This document shows positions 1 to 6,047 of a stretch of 6,964 bases of DNA, piece after piece. The number at the start of each line of letters is the position of its first letter. Position 1 is the first letter of the stretch. Under the pieces are notes generated by a model. That model saw only the letters and a program-made list of their open reading frames with translations. It had not been told where the DNA came from and made no database searches. Made by a program: the position numbers and the translations under genes. The DNA comes from an uncultured Clostridia bacterium (GTDB taxonomy: Bacteria > Bacillota > Clostridia > UMGS1883). Location of the stretch: positions 1 through 6,964 of the forward strand of contig CANQKL010000084.1 in the NCBI GenBank assembly GCA_947624455.1, read 5' to 3'.

Positions 1-389
1 GCCAACACGCAGACAAACACATTGGCTCCCTCTATGATCGCGCTCTTTGAGCCTTCGGCGTGGGCCAGACCTATATAGAAGAAAACATACTGCAAAACCG
101 TTTGGAACAGGCACAGTTTAAGCGTCATCCCCAGTTCGGCCTTTCCCCGGGGAACTACGAGCCTTTTTGCGCTCAGGCTGCTGAAAAGCGCTGTAAGCGC
201 ACCGGCCAAAGTAAAGCGGCAGCCCGCGAACAATATCTGCGACGCGGTATCCTCGGCGGAAATGGAGAACAGTCTGTACCCAATTTTAATACAGGGGAAG
301 GCGCTGCCCCAAAGCGCGCAGCACACGAAAGCCAACGCCGCCACCACCGGCGTTTTGGAAAGAGCTTTTTCGTCCTTTAACAAATCCAT
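1..389 (-). CDS. DMT-superfamily (EamA-type) transporter, N-terminal part, cut by the window edge
   Basis: An inner-membrane carrier of the drug/metabolite transporter superfamily; these move small metabolites or amino acids, and the substrate cannot be read here. The visible 129 residues have a short charged N-terminus and a first membrane segment at about 14-36 containing ALWGSAFPCIKIGY, the typical opening motif of EamA proteins. Further hydrophobic segments lie at about 50-74 and 90-110, and a fourth begins near 114. Family members usually have about 300 residues and ten helices, so a little over 40% is visible. The ATG at 389 is preferred over the in-frame ATG at 398, because GGAG (399-402) directly abuts the latter but lies nine bases before the former. 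It follows the DUF3737 gene on the same strand after a 143-base gap, probably as its own unit. The family call is firm; the substrate is unknown. Confidence 0.88.
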   Translation of the reverse strand, partial: MDLLKDEKALSKTPVVAALAFVCCALWGSAFPCIKIGYRLFSISAEDTASQILFAGCRFTLAGALTALFSSLSAKRLVVPRGKAELGMTLKLCLFQTVLQYVFFYIGLAHAEGSKSAIIEGANVFVCVL

Positions 390-463
390 CCTTTTCATCT
401 CCGCTATATGTATTTTCTCGACAAAATGAGGGATAGAAACGGGGCCGACATTTACATGACAAA

Positions 464-485
464 GTCAGGGTTCAAATGCCCTGTC
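464..485. repeat. Imperfect dyad upstream of the DMT transporter gene
   Basis: GTCAGGG and CCCTGTC face each other around an 8-base centre (TTCAAATG), with six of seven positions pairing. The dyad lies between a possible -10 box (494-499) and the transporter start, so it could be an operator or leader hairpin. No T-run follows on the minus strand, so it is not a standard terminator. No regulator is identified; this could be chance. Confidence 0.3.
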
Positions 486-493
486 CAAAGGAA

Positions 494-499
494 ATTATA
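494..499 (-). promoter_or_regulatory. Possible -10 box for the DMT transporter gene
   Basis: The minus strand reads TATAAT, an exact SigA -10 box, about 105 bases upstream of the transporter ATG. At 17-bp spacing the -35 position reads AGGCGG, which is poor, so this promoter would be weak or activator-dependent. It overlaps no coding sequence. Confidence 0.3.
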
Positions 500-503
500 G
501 GGT

Positions 504-520
504 AAAAAGCGGCGATCCGC
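504..520 (-). terminator. Short hairpin plus T5 after the DUF3737 gene
   Basis: On the minus strand, 12 bases after the DUF3737 stop, GCGG-ATCG-CCGC forms a 4-bp all-GC stem with a 4-base loop, followed directly by five T. The layout is that of an intrinsic terminator but the stem is short, so leaky termination into the transporter gene is possible. Confidence 0.4.
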
Positions 521-532
521 CTCCTACAAGGG

Positions 533-1393
533 TCAGCAAACCCTGCGGCAGTTATCGTTTCGGCAAATAATGACCGTTTTCTCCGGATCGACCTTGTCCT
601 TTTCAACAATGAGCTTACCTATGCTGTCCGCCGTTATCCTGCCGCCAGAGGGATTTATTACGCTGTCGATACTGCCGATGATATCCGCCTCCACAGTGGA
701 ATATTCAAAGGCCAAAGTAGTATTTATGAGCTTACAGTTCTTCATGACCAGCCCGTCCACATAGCACATTCCCTGAAGGCTCTCAACGGTGCAGTTTATC
801 AGGGTCAGGTTTTTGGCGTTCCAGCCCAGATATTCCCCGGAAATAAAGGAGTCGTACACCGTGACGTTTTCACTGTTCCAGAACGCATCCTTTGAAATAA
901 GCCTTGAATTGCGTATCTCAATATTTTTCGCGCCGTCGAAGGGATAATTGCCGTAAAGGGTCAGGCCGCTGATCTTCATGTCAGAGCTGTTCATCGCAAG
1001 ATAATCGCCCTTCACCATCACATTATCCATGGTTACTTCACGGCAGTTCCAAAGAGTTTCAGCCGCGTTGGGAAGGGAAACGTTCCTCAACCGCACGCCG
1101 GTGCAGCGGCGGAAATTCTTGGGAGCCTCGATTTGGCTGTCCTCCACCGTCACATTGTCAGTGTACCACACTCCCGCCCGAGCCATTTCGAACCACGTGC
1201 AGTTTTTGGCGTATATATTTTTGGAGTACCACAACGGATACTTCCACTTGAACATACAGCCAAAGAGCTTAATATCAGAGCTTTCCTTGAGAGGGGATTC
1301 CCCGTCGGTAAAAACCGAATCCTCAACGATAAGACCGTTCTCGCCAAACAGCGGCCTTTCCCCGACATAATAGCCCCGCTTGATAATCTTCAT
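533..1393 (-). CDS. DUF3737 family protein, right-handed beta-helix type
   Basis: A 286-residue protein whose whole length and C-terminal motif (GSIDSVINPSGGRI then ADSIGKLIVE, about 240-264) I recognise as the DUF3737 family, which is widespread in Firmicutes and has no established function. Residues about 18-235 consist of short beta-helix rungs of roughly 20 residues, with recurring patterns such as NVTVEDS, NVTVYDS, NLTLINC and GLVMKNC; each asparagine- or cysteine-bearing turn is followed by a hydrophobic strand. There is no signal peptide or membrane segment, so it is cytoplasmic. The family start MKIIKRGYY is at 1393. An in-frame ATG at 1423 adds ten residues but falls at the predicted transcription start, whereas AAGGCGG lies ten bases before 1393. 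It has its own promoter and lies behind the terminator of the sigma-fusion gene, so it is not in that operon. The family assignment is good; any role is unknown. Confidence 0.87.
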   Translation of the reverse strand: MKIIKRGYYVGERPLFGENGLIVEDSVFTDGESPLKESSDIKLFGCMFKWKYPLWYSKNIYAKNCTWFEMARAGVWYTDNVTVEDSQIEAPKNFRRCTGVRLRNVSLPNAAETLWNCREVTMDNVMVKGDYLAMNSSDMKISGLTLYGNYPFDGAKNIEIRNSRLISKDAFWNSENVTVYDSFISGEYLGWNAKNLTLINCTVESLQGMCYVDGLVMKNCKLINTTLAFEYSTVEADIIGSIDSVINPSGGRITADSIGKLIVEKDKVDPEKTVIICRNDNCRRVC

Positions 1394-1428
1394 ATATAGT
1401 CGCCCGCCTTTATATCTTTTCATTTTAC

Positions 1429-1457
1429 ATTATATCACTTTCTAACAGAAAAAGCAA
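1429..1457 (-). promoter_or_regulatory. SigA-type extended -10 promoter of the DUF3737 gene
   Basis: On the minus strand the -35 box is TTGCTT (1452-1457), the spacer is 17 bp, and the -10 box is TATAAT (1429-1434) preceded by TG one base upstream, forming an extended -10. Transcription would begin near 1422, leaving a leader of about 29 bases that carries AAGGCGG before the ATG at 1393. This excludes the ATG at 1423 unless the message is leaderless. Confidence 0.72.
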
Positions 1458-1491
1458 ATACTTTTATTGAATAAATTGCCATAAGGAAAAC

Positions 1492-1516
1492 CGTCGGCAG
1501 AATTTTACTGCCGACG
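1492..1516 (-). terminator. Hairpin terminator after the sigma-fusion gene
   Basis: CGTCGGCAG and CTGCCGACG form a perfect 9-bp stem around a 7-base A/T loop, beginning seven bases after the TAA of the sigma-fusion gene. On the minus strand the stem is followed by GTTTTCC, a short U tract. The plus-strand side is also T-rich. It separates the sigma gene from the DUF3737 promoter. Confidence 0.7.
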
Positions 1517-1523
1517 TTCATTT

Positions 1524-4500
1524 TTATTTCACAAGCGCCTTTGCCCGCTCCACCAGGGCCTTATACCGCTCCTCGTTCCGGATAGAGTCAAACCGTTCCC
1601 AGCCCCGGGGCGCGGTGAGGGCGTAATACACGGCGCAAGTCTCCATATTCCAGTTCCGATCCACGAACCAGTCGTCATCAAGCTGCTTACGGCCGCCGTC
1701 GGGAAGCTCGATAACGCCTTCGCCCTTCACGTATTTTATGCCGCCGAAAACCAGCGGATCTCCCACCGACAGCTTTTCGCCCTTGGGGGAAGCCATCCAT
1801 CGCCTTTCATATTCGATGGCGCGCTCGATATATGCGTAGCTCTCCTCCTTTTCTCCGCAGCCTGCCAGATCGGAGGCCGCCCACAGGGCCATTTTTGTGC
1901 AGAAGCCCAGAAAGGCAGGCGGCGTCTGGCCGTTTTCTCCCGCCGCTTCGCAGCGGCGGATGTGGTACTTCTGCCAGGCGGCGTTGCGCAGGGTGTTTTC
2001 GCCGCACGGCAGGCGGCGCAGTTCATGGTACAGCACCATGAAGTTGTTGTAACCGCCCAAAGCCGCGCCTTCCTCATACTTTTCTTCATCGTTCAAAGCG
2101 CGTTCCCTCTGCTCGGCCTCTATCGAGTCGTAGCGGGTCACGCCCCGGGGCGCTATGCGGACTCCAACGTTCTCCTCAAAAACAACGATATTTCCGTCCT
2201 CATCCCTGACATAGGCATACTCGGCGGAGGCGGCGAAGCCGTCGGTGAGGCCCACCGCCTCATAGCGGCGGATCAGCCCGTCCTCAAAGGGCATATCCTC
2301 GCCCGCGCCTTCCCATGCCGCCAGCTCGAAGGACGAGGCGCTGGAGTCCTTTTGGTTGTAATTGACGGTCTTTACAATGCCGACGCCAGGGGCGAAATAG
2401 TACTCCTTCTTACCGGCACGGTACTGGGTGTACTCGCCCATGCCCCTGATATCCAGCCTGAGCCGCAGACAGTCGCGGAACTCCCCGGCGAGTACGGACA
2501 CCGTCCCGGCGTCCTCAAATACCATATGAGTTACGGTAGGCTCACCGTAGCAAAAGCGATTTTCGGTGAGTTCTAACCCTGCCCGCCAACCCTCGGCCCA
2601 AAGACAGCCGCAGGCGTCGGAAAGTATGCCGTAAATGTGGTTGCAGAGGATGGGTTCACCGGCGGCGCCGAGCTTGCCGCCCCGCTTCCACTCAAAGCCC
2701 CAGCGGCGGCTGCTCTCCAAAATCACCTTCCCGTCCCGCTCCGCCGCCGTACCGCGCCGGAAAAAGTTCCAGTGGCCAACGGAGGCGCAGCCGGGGTTGA
2801 AGTCCGGGTCAGTGGCCATTATCCGCCTGGCCGTGGACGCCGCAAGGCGGGTGTGGGCCTTTTCAAGGGGAGTCTTTGCCAGCAGCTCCGCCCGCTCCAC
2901 GGCATGGCTCACGTCGCAGATGCGTTCGTCGCCGTTTTCCAACTTATAATACTCGTTGTCTATCTGCATCATCATCTCCGTCCAGGAATTTTCGTCATAC
3001 CCCATGCGGCGTATATCGCTGATCTGAGCAAAAAGCGCCTTTTCGCCGTCGGAATATACTACCTCCAGTGCGGTATCATAGCTGACGCAATCGGGATCAA
3101 ATCCGGCCTTGTATTCCCAGCGGTTGCCCCGAGCCATGGGCAGCAAGCCCTCGCCGCGCACCTTATAGTCTTTAAGGCTCCGCACCTCGGTGACGCCGTC
3201 AAGGCGGTGCTCCAGCCGGACAAGGCCCACTCCCTCCTTGTAACAGGCCCTGACGCGCTCGGTTCCCTTCGCCGTGACCCAGACCTGGCAGCCGTCAAAG
3301 ACGCCGCAGGGGGTCTCGACCGTGGCGTTATCGCTCTCAAAGGTCAAAGTCGATCCGTCGGTTCCCGTGTAAACATCTCCCACCTTAAGGCCGGGAACTG
3401 TGAGATACCTGTCGCAGAGGGCGGCGGTTAATATAAGAGTCTCGGCAAGGTCGTCGCTCGAACGCATCCATCCGGCAAAGCGATGGCTGTAGTCCCAGCA
3501 CCGAAGGGCGCCGCCGTCAAGCCTGACCTCCGCCCCGAAAGCCGTCATTCTCCAGTGAATTTTGTCGCTTTGAAATTCCCGGCTGGCGATGGCGGGTATC
3601 ACATCCCTTGCCGCCAGGGCGCAGGCGTGATTGTGGTCGCCGGGAGGCAGAATCTTCAGAGCCGTATCCACGGCGGCCTCCGCCTCCAAAGCTTCGCCGT
3701 TGTTGGCCAGATCCCAGGCCAGTTGAAGCCATTCCTGCCCAAGTGCGCCGGTGAAGCCGCCTTTTTCCAGCCTTGGTATCTGAATCTCCCTGATGAATTT
3801 TATCCTGTCTTTGTCCCAGTGGCGGTGATCCTCCCGGTTGGCGATAAAGGCCATGACCTCGTCGTTTTTTCCCAGCTCGGCGGCCTCCCTTATCCGCTCG
3901 AACAGGGCGTCGTTTTCCTCCCCGGGCAGCCACCAATAGCCCCGCATGAGTACGTCTGCCAGTGCGTGGTACTTTTTGCCGCACTCGGGCATGGCCTCCA
4001 CGTCGGCCATAACGTCCTTATACGCCTTTTCAAAGCCGGTCTTGTCGTTTTTAAGCTTCCACAGCTTTAACTCCTCGACCTTTTTCATTACCTTTCTTAC
4101 CAATGTATCGTTTATATTTTCGTCCATGGCGATAAGCTCCTTTCTTATCTTTTTCCTGCCGTCGTGGAGCTGCCATTTCACGGTACCCTCGGAAAGTCCC
4201 AGCCGCTCGGCTATTTTCTCCACGCTCATATCCTCATAATAGTGGAGGTATACCACCTGCCGGGCGCGCTCAGAGAGCCTATCGACGCTGCCGCGGAGCA
4301 GTCTTGCCTCCTCGGATGAAACGAGCATTTCCTCTGGCCCATCGTGAGGGTCGCGTAACTCCCGGAGACTATTCGCATCCTCAAGGCTCAGATAGCTCCG
4401 AAACCGCGCGGCTGTGTTCCTTGCGCAGTTTTTGGCGATGCGCCGCACCCAGGGGCCGAATTTTTCCGGCTCGCGCAGGAGATTCAGCTTCATCCACGCG

Positions 4501-4673
4501 GCGACAAAGGCGTCCTGAGCCGCGTCCTCCGCCAGATGGGGATTATTCACCACAGAGCGGGCCGCCGCAACGACTCCCTTTTGGTGGCGAGTCACCAACG
4601 CCTCGTAGGCTCGCTGTTCCCCCGCCAGCGTCAAAAGCGCCAGCGTGGCGTCGTCTTGATCGAGGTATGCCAT
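1524..4673 (-). CDS. ECF-like sigma-70 factor with an ~870-residue C-terminal sensor-like extension
   Basis: A 1049-residue protein; ordinary ECF sigma factors have about 160-200. Region sigma-2 (about 20-92) shows AEDAAQDAFVAAW, the -10 recognition and core-binding area, then FGPWVRRIAKNCARN. Region sigma-4 (about 125-180) has the helix-turn-helix MSVEKIAERLGLSEGTVKW for the -35 element. The rest is soluble with no membrane segment: alpha-helical 185-365 with a TPR-like unit near 315-345 (LAWDLANNGEALEAEAAVDTAL), beta-rich 425-525 and 700-785 with two related modules, and a helical C-terminus ending FDSIRNEERYKALVERAKA, like the last unit of TPR proteins. The ATG at 4673 has AAAGGA eight bases upstream. 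No anti-sigma gene adjoins it, so I infer that the extension controls the sigma part, as proposed for ECF groups with fused TPR or SnoaL domains. It is single-gene, ending at a terminator. The sigma call is firm; signal and targets are unknown. Confidence 0.9.
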   Translation of the reverse strand: MAYLDQDDATLALLTLAGEQRAYEALVTRHQKGVVAAARSVVNNPHLAEDAAQDAFVAAWMKLNLLREPEKFGPWVRRIAKNCARNTAARFRSYLSLEDANSLRELRDPHDGPEEMLVSSEEARLLRGSVDRLSERARQVVYLHYYEDMSVEKIAERLGLSEGTVKWQLHDGRKKIRKELIAMDENINDTLVRKVMKKVEELKLWKLKNDKTGFEKAYKDVMADVEAMPECGKKYHALADVLMRGYWWLPGEENDALFERIREAAELGKNDEVMAFIANREDHRHWDKDRIKFIREIQIPRLEKGGFTGALGQEWLQLAWDLANNGEALEAEAAVDTALKILPPGDHNHACALAARDVIPAIASREFQSDKIHWRMTAFGAEVRLDGGALRCWDYSHRFAGWMRSSDDLAETLILTAALCDRYLTVPGLKVGDVYTGTDGSTLTFESDNATVETPCGVFDGCQVWVTAKGTERVRACYKEGVGLVRLEHRLDGVTEVRSLKDYKVRGEGLLPMARGNRWEYKAGFDPDCVSYDTALEVVYSDGEKALFAQISDIRRMGYDENSWTEMMMQIDNEYYKLENGDERICDVSHAVERAELLAKTPLEKAHTRLAASTARRIMATDPDFNPGCASVGHWNFFRRGTAAERDGKVILESSRRWGFEWKRGGKLGAAGEPILCNHIYGILSDACGCLWAEGWRAGLELTENRFCYGEPTVTHMVFEDAGTVSVLAGEFRDCLRLRLDIRGMGEYTQYRAGKKEYYFAPGVGIVKTVNYNQKDSSASSFELAAWEGAGEDMPFEDGLIRRYEAVGLTDGFAASAEYAYVRDEDGNIVVFEENVGVRIAPRGVTRYDSIEAEQRERALNDEEKYEEGAALGGYNNFMVLYHELRRLPCGENTLRNAAWQKYHIRRCEAAGENGQTPPAFLGFCTKMALWAASDLAGCGEKEESYAYIERAIEYERRWMASPKGEKLSVGDPLVFGGIKYVKGEGVIELPDGGRKQLDDDWFVDRNWNMETCAVYYALTAPRGWERFDSIRNEERYKALVERAKALVK
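2364..2504 (-). repeat. Second copy of a beta-rich module in the sigma extension
   Basis: Residues about 724-770 run TVSVLAGEFRDC, a variable strand pair, then EYYFAPGVGIVKTV. The order G-x-F-x-x-C followed by a tyrosine-containing strand and GVG-hydrophobic-V matches residues 451-487. Modules with GxFxxC and PGVGLVK are common in extracytoplasmic Firmicutes proteins, but here the module sits in a protein with no export signal. Confidence 0.6.
3213..3323 (-). repeat. First copy of a beta-rich module in the sigma extension
   Basis: Residues about 451-487 run TVETPCGVFDGC, a strand pair, then CYKEGVGLVRLE, and are followed by LLPMARGNRWEY (510-521). They pair with residues 724-770 of the same protein at the G-F-C and GVG-V positions. 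Copy one is about ten residues shorter in the middle. This suggests an old internal duplication. Confidence 0.6.
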
Positions 4674-4681
4674 CTATATCA

Positions 4682-4687
4682 TCCTTT
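4682..4687 (-). promoter_or_regulatory. Ribosome binding site of the sigma-fusion gene
   Basis: The minus strand reads AAAGGA eight bases before the ATG at 4673. It supports this start for the long protein; a second AAAGGA-like run lies just upstream and is too far away to serve. Confidence 0.75.
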
Positions 4688-4705
4688 CCTTTGTTTCGAA
4701 AGCTT

Positions 4706-4733
4706 TCTATAAGTAAGACAAGGCTTGGGCCAA
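4706..4733 (-). promoter_or_regulatory. Candidate promoter of the sigma-fusion gene
   Basis: On the minus strand TTGGCC (4728-4733), a 16-bp spacer and TATAGA (4706-4711) form a weak SigA-like promoter, starting RNA near 4699. A perfect 10-bp palindrome, GAAAGCTTTC (4698-4707), overlaps the start point and could bind a regulator. An alternative ECF-like reading of this region is given in the findings. Confidence 0.4.
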
Positions 4734-4753
4734 AACGGTTGGGTTAATTTCCG

Positions 4754-4803
4754 AAAAAATTTTTTATATTCCTCTTGACAAAACTGTTATATCTGTATAT
4801 AAT
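4754..4803 (+). promoter_or_regulatory. Consensus SigA promoter with A/T tract for the gntR-ABC operon
   Basis: TTGACA (4775-4780) and TATAAT (4798-4803) are both exact and exactly 17 bp apart. A6T6 (4754-4765) and the following A/T-rich bases lie about 40-56 bases before the expected start near 4810, the place of an UP element for the RNA polymerase alpha subunit. Unrepressed, this should be very strong. Confidence 0.9.
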
Positions 4804-4815
4804 GAATATATACAG
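4793..4815. promoter_or_regulatory. Operator-like inverted repeat over the -10 box, probably bound by the GntR regulator
   Basis: CTGTATATA and TATATACAG are perfect 9-bp arms around ATGAA. The repeat covers the whole -10 box and the expected start point, so a bound protein would block RNA polymerase. GT and AC steps in mirrored half-sites are typical of GntR-family operators, and the first downstream gene encodes such a protein. Binding itself is inferred. Confidence 0.8.
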
Positions 4816-4833
4816 TATGAAAGAAGTGAGCTT

Positions 4834-5205
4834 GTGCAAATACTGATAGACAACAAAAGCGGAGCGCCGATATATGACCAGATCTATTCCCAGATCAGAG
4901 ATCAAATAATAAGCGGCGCACTTAAGGAAAACCAGGCGCTGCCCTCGATCCGCGGACTGGCCAAGGACCTGCGCATCAGCTTCATAACCACAAAGCGGGC
5001 TTATGACGAATTGGAAAAGGACGGCTTCATTTACGCCCTCCCAGCCAAGGGCTGCTATGTGGCGCCAAGGAATATGGAGCTGGTACGGGAGGAATTGCTG
5101 AAAAAAATAGAGGGTCACATCGAGCAAATCGTTCAGTTGGCCTCCGCCTGCGGCCTGACGGGCGATGAAATTATTTCCATGATAAAGTTCAGTTTGGAGG
5201 AATGA
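4834..5205 (+). CDS. GntR-family transcriptional regulator, YtrA subfamily
   Basis: A 123-residue repressor-type DNA-binding protein. The winged helix spans about 11-78, with the canonical opening PIYDQIYSQIRDQIISG, then LPSIRGLAKDLRISFITTKRA (recognition helix area, written with its key L-P-S-R and T-T-R-A positions) and the wing GFIYALPAKGCYV. The remaining 45 residues form a short helical tail for dimerisation and lack the large effector domain of FadR or HutC types; this defines the YtrA subfamily, which usually controls adjacent ABC exporter genes. The start is GTG at 4834: no other in-frame start is near, and MQILIDNKSGAPIY matches the usual family N-terminus. The ribosome site is weak (GAAAGAAGTGA, 4819-4829). 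It is the first gene of a three-gene operon, its stop two bases before the ATPase start, and it probably represses its own promoter through 4793-4815. Confidence 0.92.
   Translation: MQILIDNKSGAPIYDQIYSQIRDQIISGALKENQALPSIRGLAKDLRISFITTKRAYDELEKDGFIYALPAKGCYVAPRNMELVREELLKKIEGHIEQIVQLASACGLTGDEIISMIKFSLEE
5196..5200 (+). promoter_or_regulatory. Ribosome binding site that decides the ATPase start
   Basis: GGAGG ends one base before the ATG at 5202, too close to use, but seven bases before the ATG at 5208. Translation should therefore start at 5208, with the site lying inside the last codons of gntR. Confidence 0.8.
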
Positions 5206-5207
5206 CA

Positions 5208-6047
5208 ATGAACGCACTTGAAATCAAAAATCTGACAAAAATTTTCCCAGATTTCGAGCTTAGGGACTTTACGCTGACCCTGCCCGGCGGCTGCATCATG
5301 GGCCTGATCGGTGAAAACGGCGCGGGTAAAAGTACGGTACTAAAGCTTATCCTTGGTATGCTCCATAAGGACGGCGGCAGCGTTACAATTCTCGGCAGGA
5401 GCGATAACGACCTCCGCCTCGCCAAGGAAGATATCGGTATAGTGATGGACGAAATCGGCATACCCGGCTGCCTGACCGCCGTTCAGGTGGGCAGAATAAT
5501 GAGCGGCACCTTCCAAAGCTGGGACAGCGGCGAGTACGACCGGCTCCTAAACGAGCTGAATATACCGAAAAACAAGGCCTTTAAAGACTTTTCCCAGGGA
5601 ATGAAAATGAAATTAGGGCTATGCCTTGCCCTGTCCCACAGGGCGAAGCTCCTGCTGTTAGACGAGGCCACCAACGGCCTGGATCCGGTGGCTCGGGATC
5701 AGGTAACTGAAATTCTCAACGATTTCACCAGGGACGAGAACCACTCCATCCTCATCTCCTCCCACATTGTCAGCGACTTGGAAAAGCTCTGCGACTATGT
5801 GGCCTTCCTCCACAAGGGCAGGCTGCTGCTCTGCGAGGAGAAGGATCGGCTGCTGGAGGAATACGCCATAGTCCACTGTGAGGCGGACAGACTTGAAGCT
5901 CTTGACGCCGACTCAGTGCTGCACAAAAAAGTTTCCCCCTACGGTGCGGAAGCCATAGTCAAAAGAAATTCCATCCCCTCAGATATGGCGGTCAGTCCCG
6001 TCAGCGTTGAGGAATTGTTCATATACATGGTAAAGGAGGCAAAATAA
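5208..6047 (+). CDS. ABC transporter ATP-binding protein, ABC-2 exporter type (YtrB/BcrA-like)
   Basis: The 279-residue ATPase that powers the adjacent permease at the cytoplasmic membrane. From the start at 5208: Walker A GENGAGKST (35-43, lysine 41), Q-loop region IGIVMDEIGIP near 76-86, signature FSQGMKMKL (128-136), Walker B LLLLDEATNGLDP (about 148-160, with Asp152 and catalytic Glu153), and the switch histidine in ILISSHIVSD (His186). The Q-loop glutamine is replaced by Asp81, as I recall for many ATPases beside YtrA-type regulators. The last 80 residues, after the ATPase core, include VHCEADRLEALD and end SVEELFIYMVKEAK, the usual C-terminal tail of ABC-2 ATPases. It starts two bases after the gntR stop and its TAA is directly followed by the permease ATG, so the three genes are co-transcribed. 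The substrate is unknown; cell-envelope-active antibiotics are plausible by family. Confidence 0.93.
   Translation: MNALEIKNLTKIFPDFELRDFTLTLPGGCIMGLIGENGAGKSTVLKLILGMLHKDGGSVTILGRSDNDLRLAKEDIGIVMDEIGIPGCLTAVQVGRIMSGTFQSWDSGEYDRLLNELNIPKNKAFKDFSQGMKMKLGLCLALSHRAKLLLLDEATNGLDPVARDQVTEILNDFTRDENHSILISSHIVSDLEKLCDYVAFLHKGRLLLCEEKDRLLEEYAIVHCEADRLEALDADSVLHKKVSPYGAEAIVKRNSIPSDMAVSPVSVEELFIYMVKEAK
6032..6039 (+). promoter_or_regulatory. Strong ribosome binding site of the permease gene
   Basis: AAAGGAGG lies within the last codons of the ATPase gene and eight bases before the permease ATG at 6048. It is the best site in the window and implies tightly coupled translation of the two transporter subunits. 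Confidence 0.85.

Noticed and set aside
60..380. Plus-strand open frame of 106 codons at the left end
   Set aside because: It lies opposite the clearly recognisable EamA membrane segments on the minus strand.
1832..4070. Several long open frames on the plus strand opposite the sigma-fusion gene (for example 1962-2576, 2637-3431, 3483-4070)
   Set aside because: They mirror the GC-rich codon pattern of the 1049-residue gene, have low-complexity or Pro/Arg/Ala-rich translations and no family resemblance, so they are antisense shadows.
4817..4846. ATG at 4817 as a start for gntR or a leader peptide
   Set aside because: It is out of frame with gntR and stops after nine codons; its overlap with the operator end makes it likely incidental, though a leader peptide cannot be fully excluded.
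5202..5207. ATPase start at the first ATG (5202), overlapping the gntR stop
   Set aside because: GGAGG would be only one base away; the ATG at 5208 has the normal 7-base spacing.
4744..5217. Minus-strand open frame of 157 codons
   Set aside because: It covers the gntR gene and its promoter and operator on the other strand; gntR has a clear winged-helix domain.
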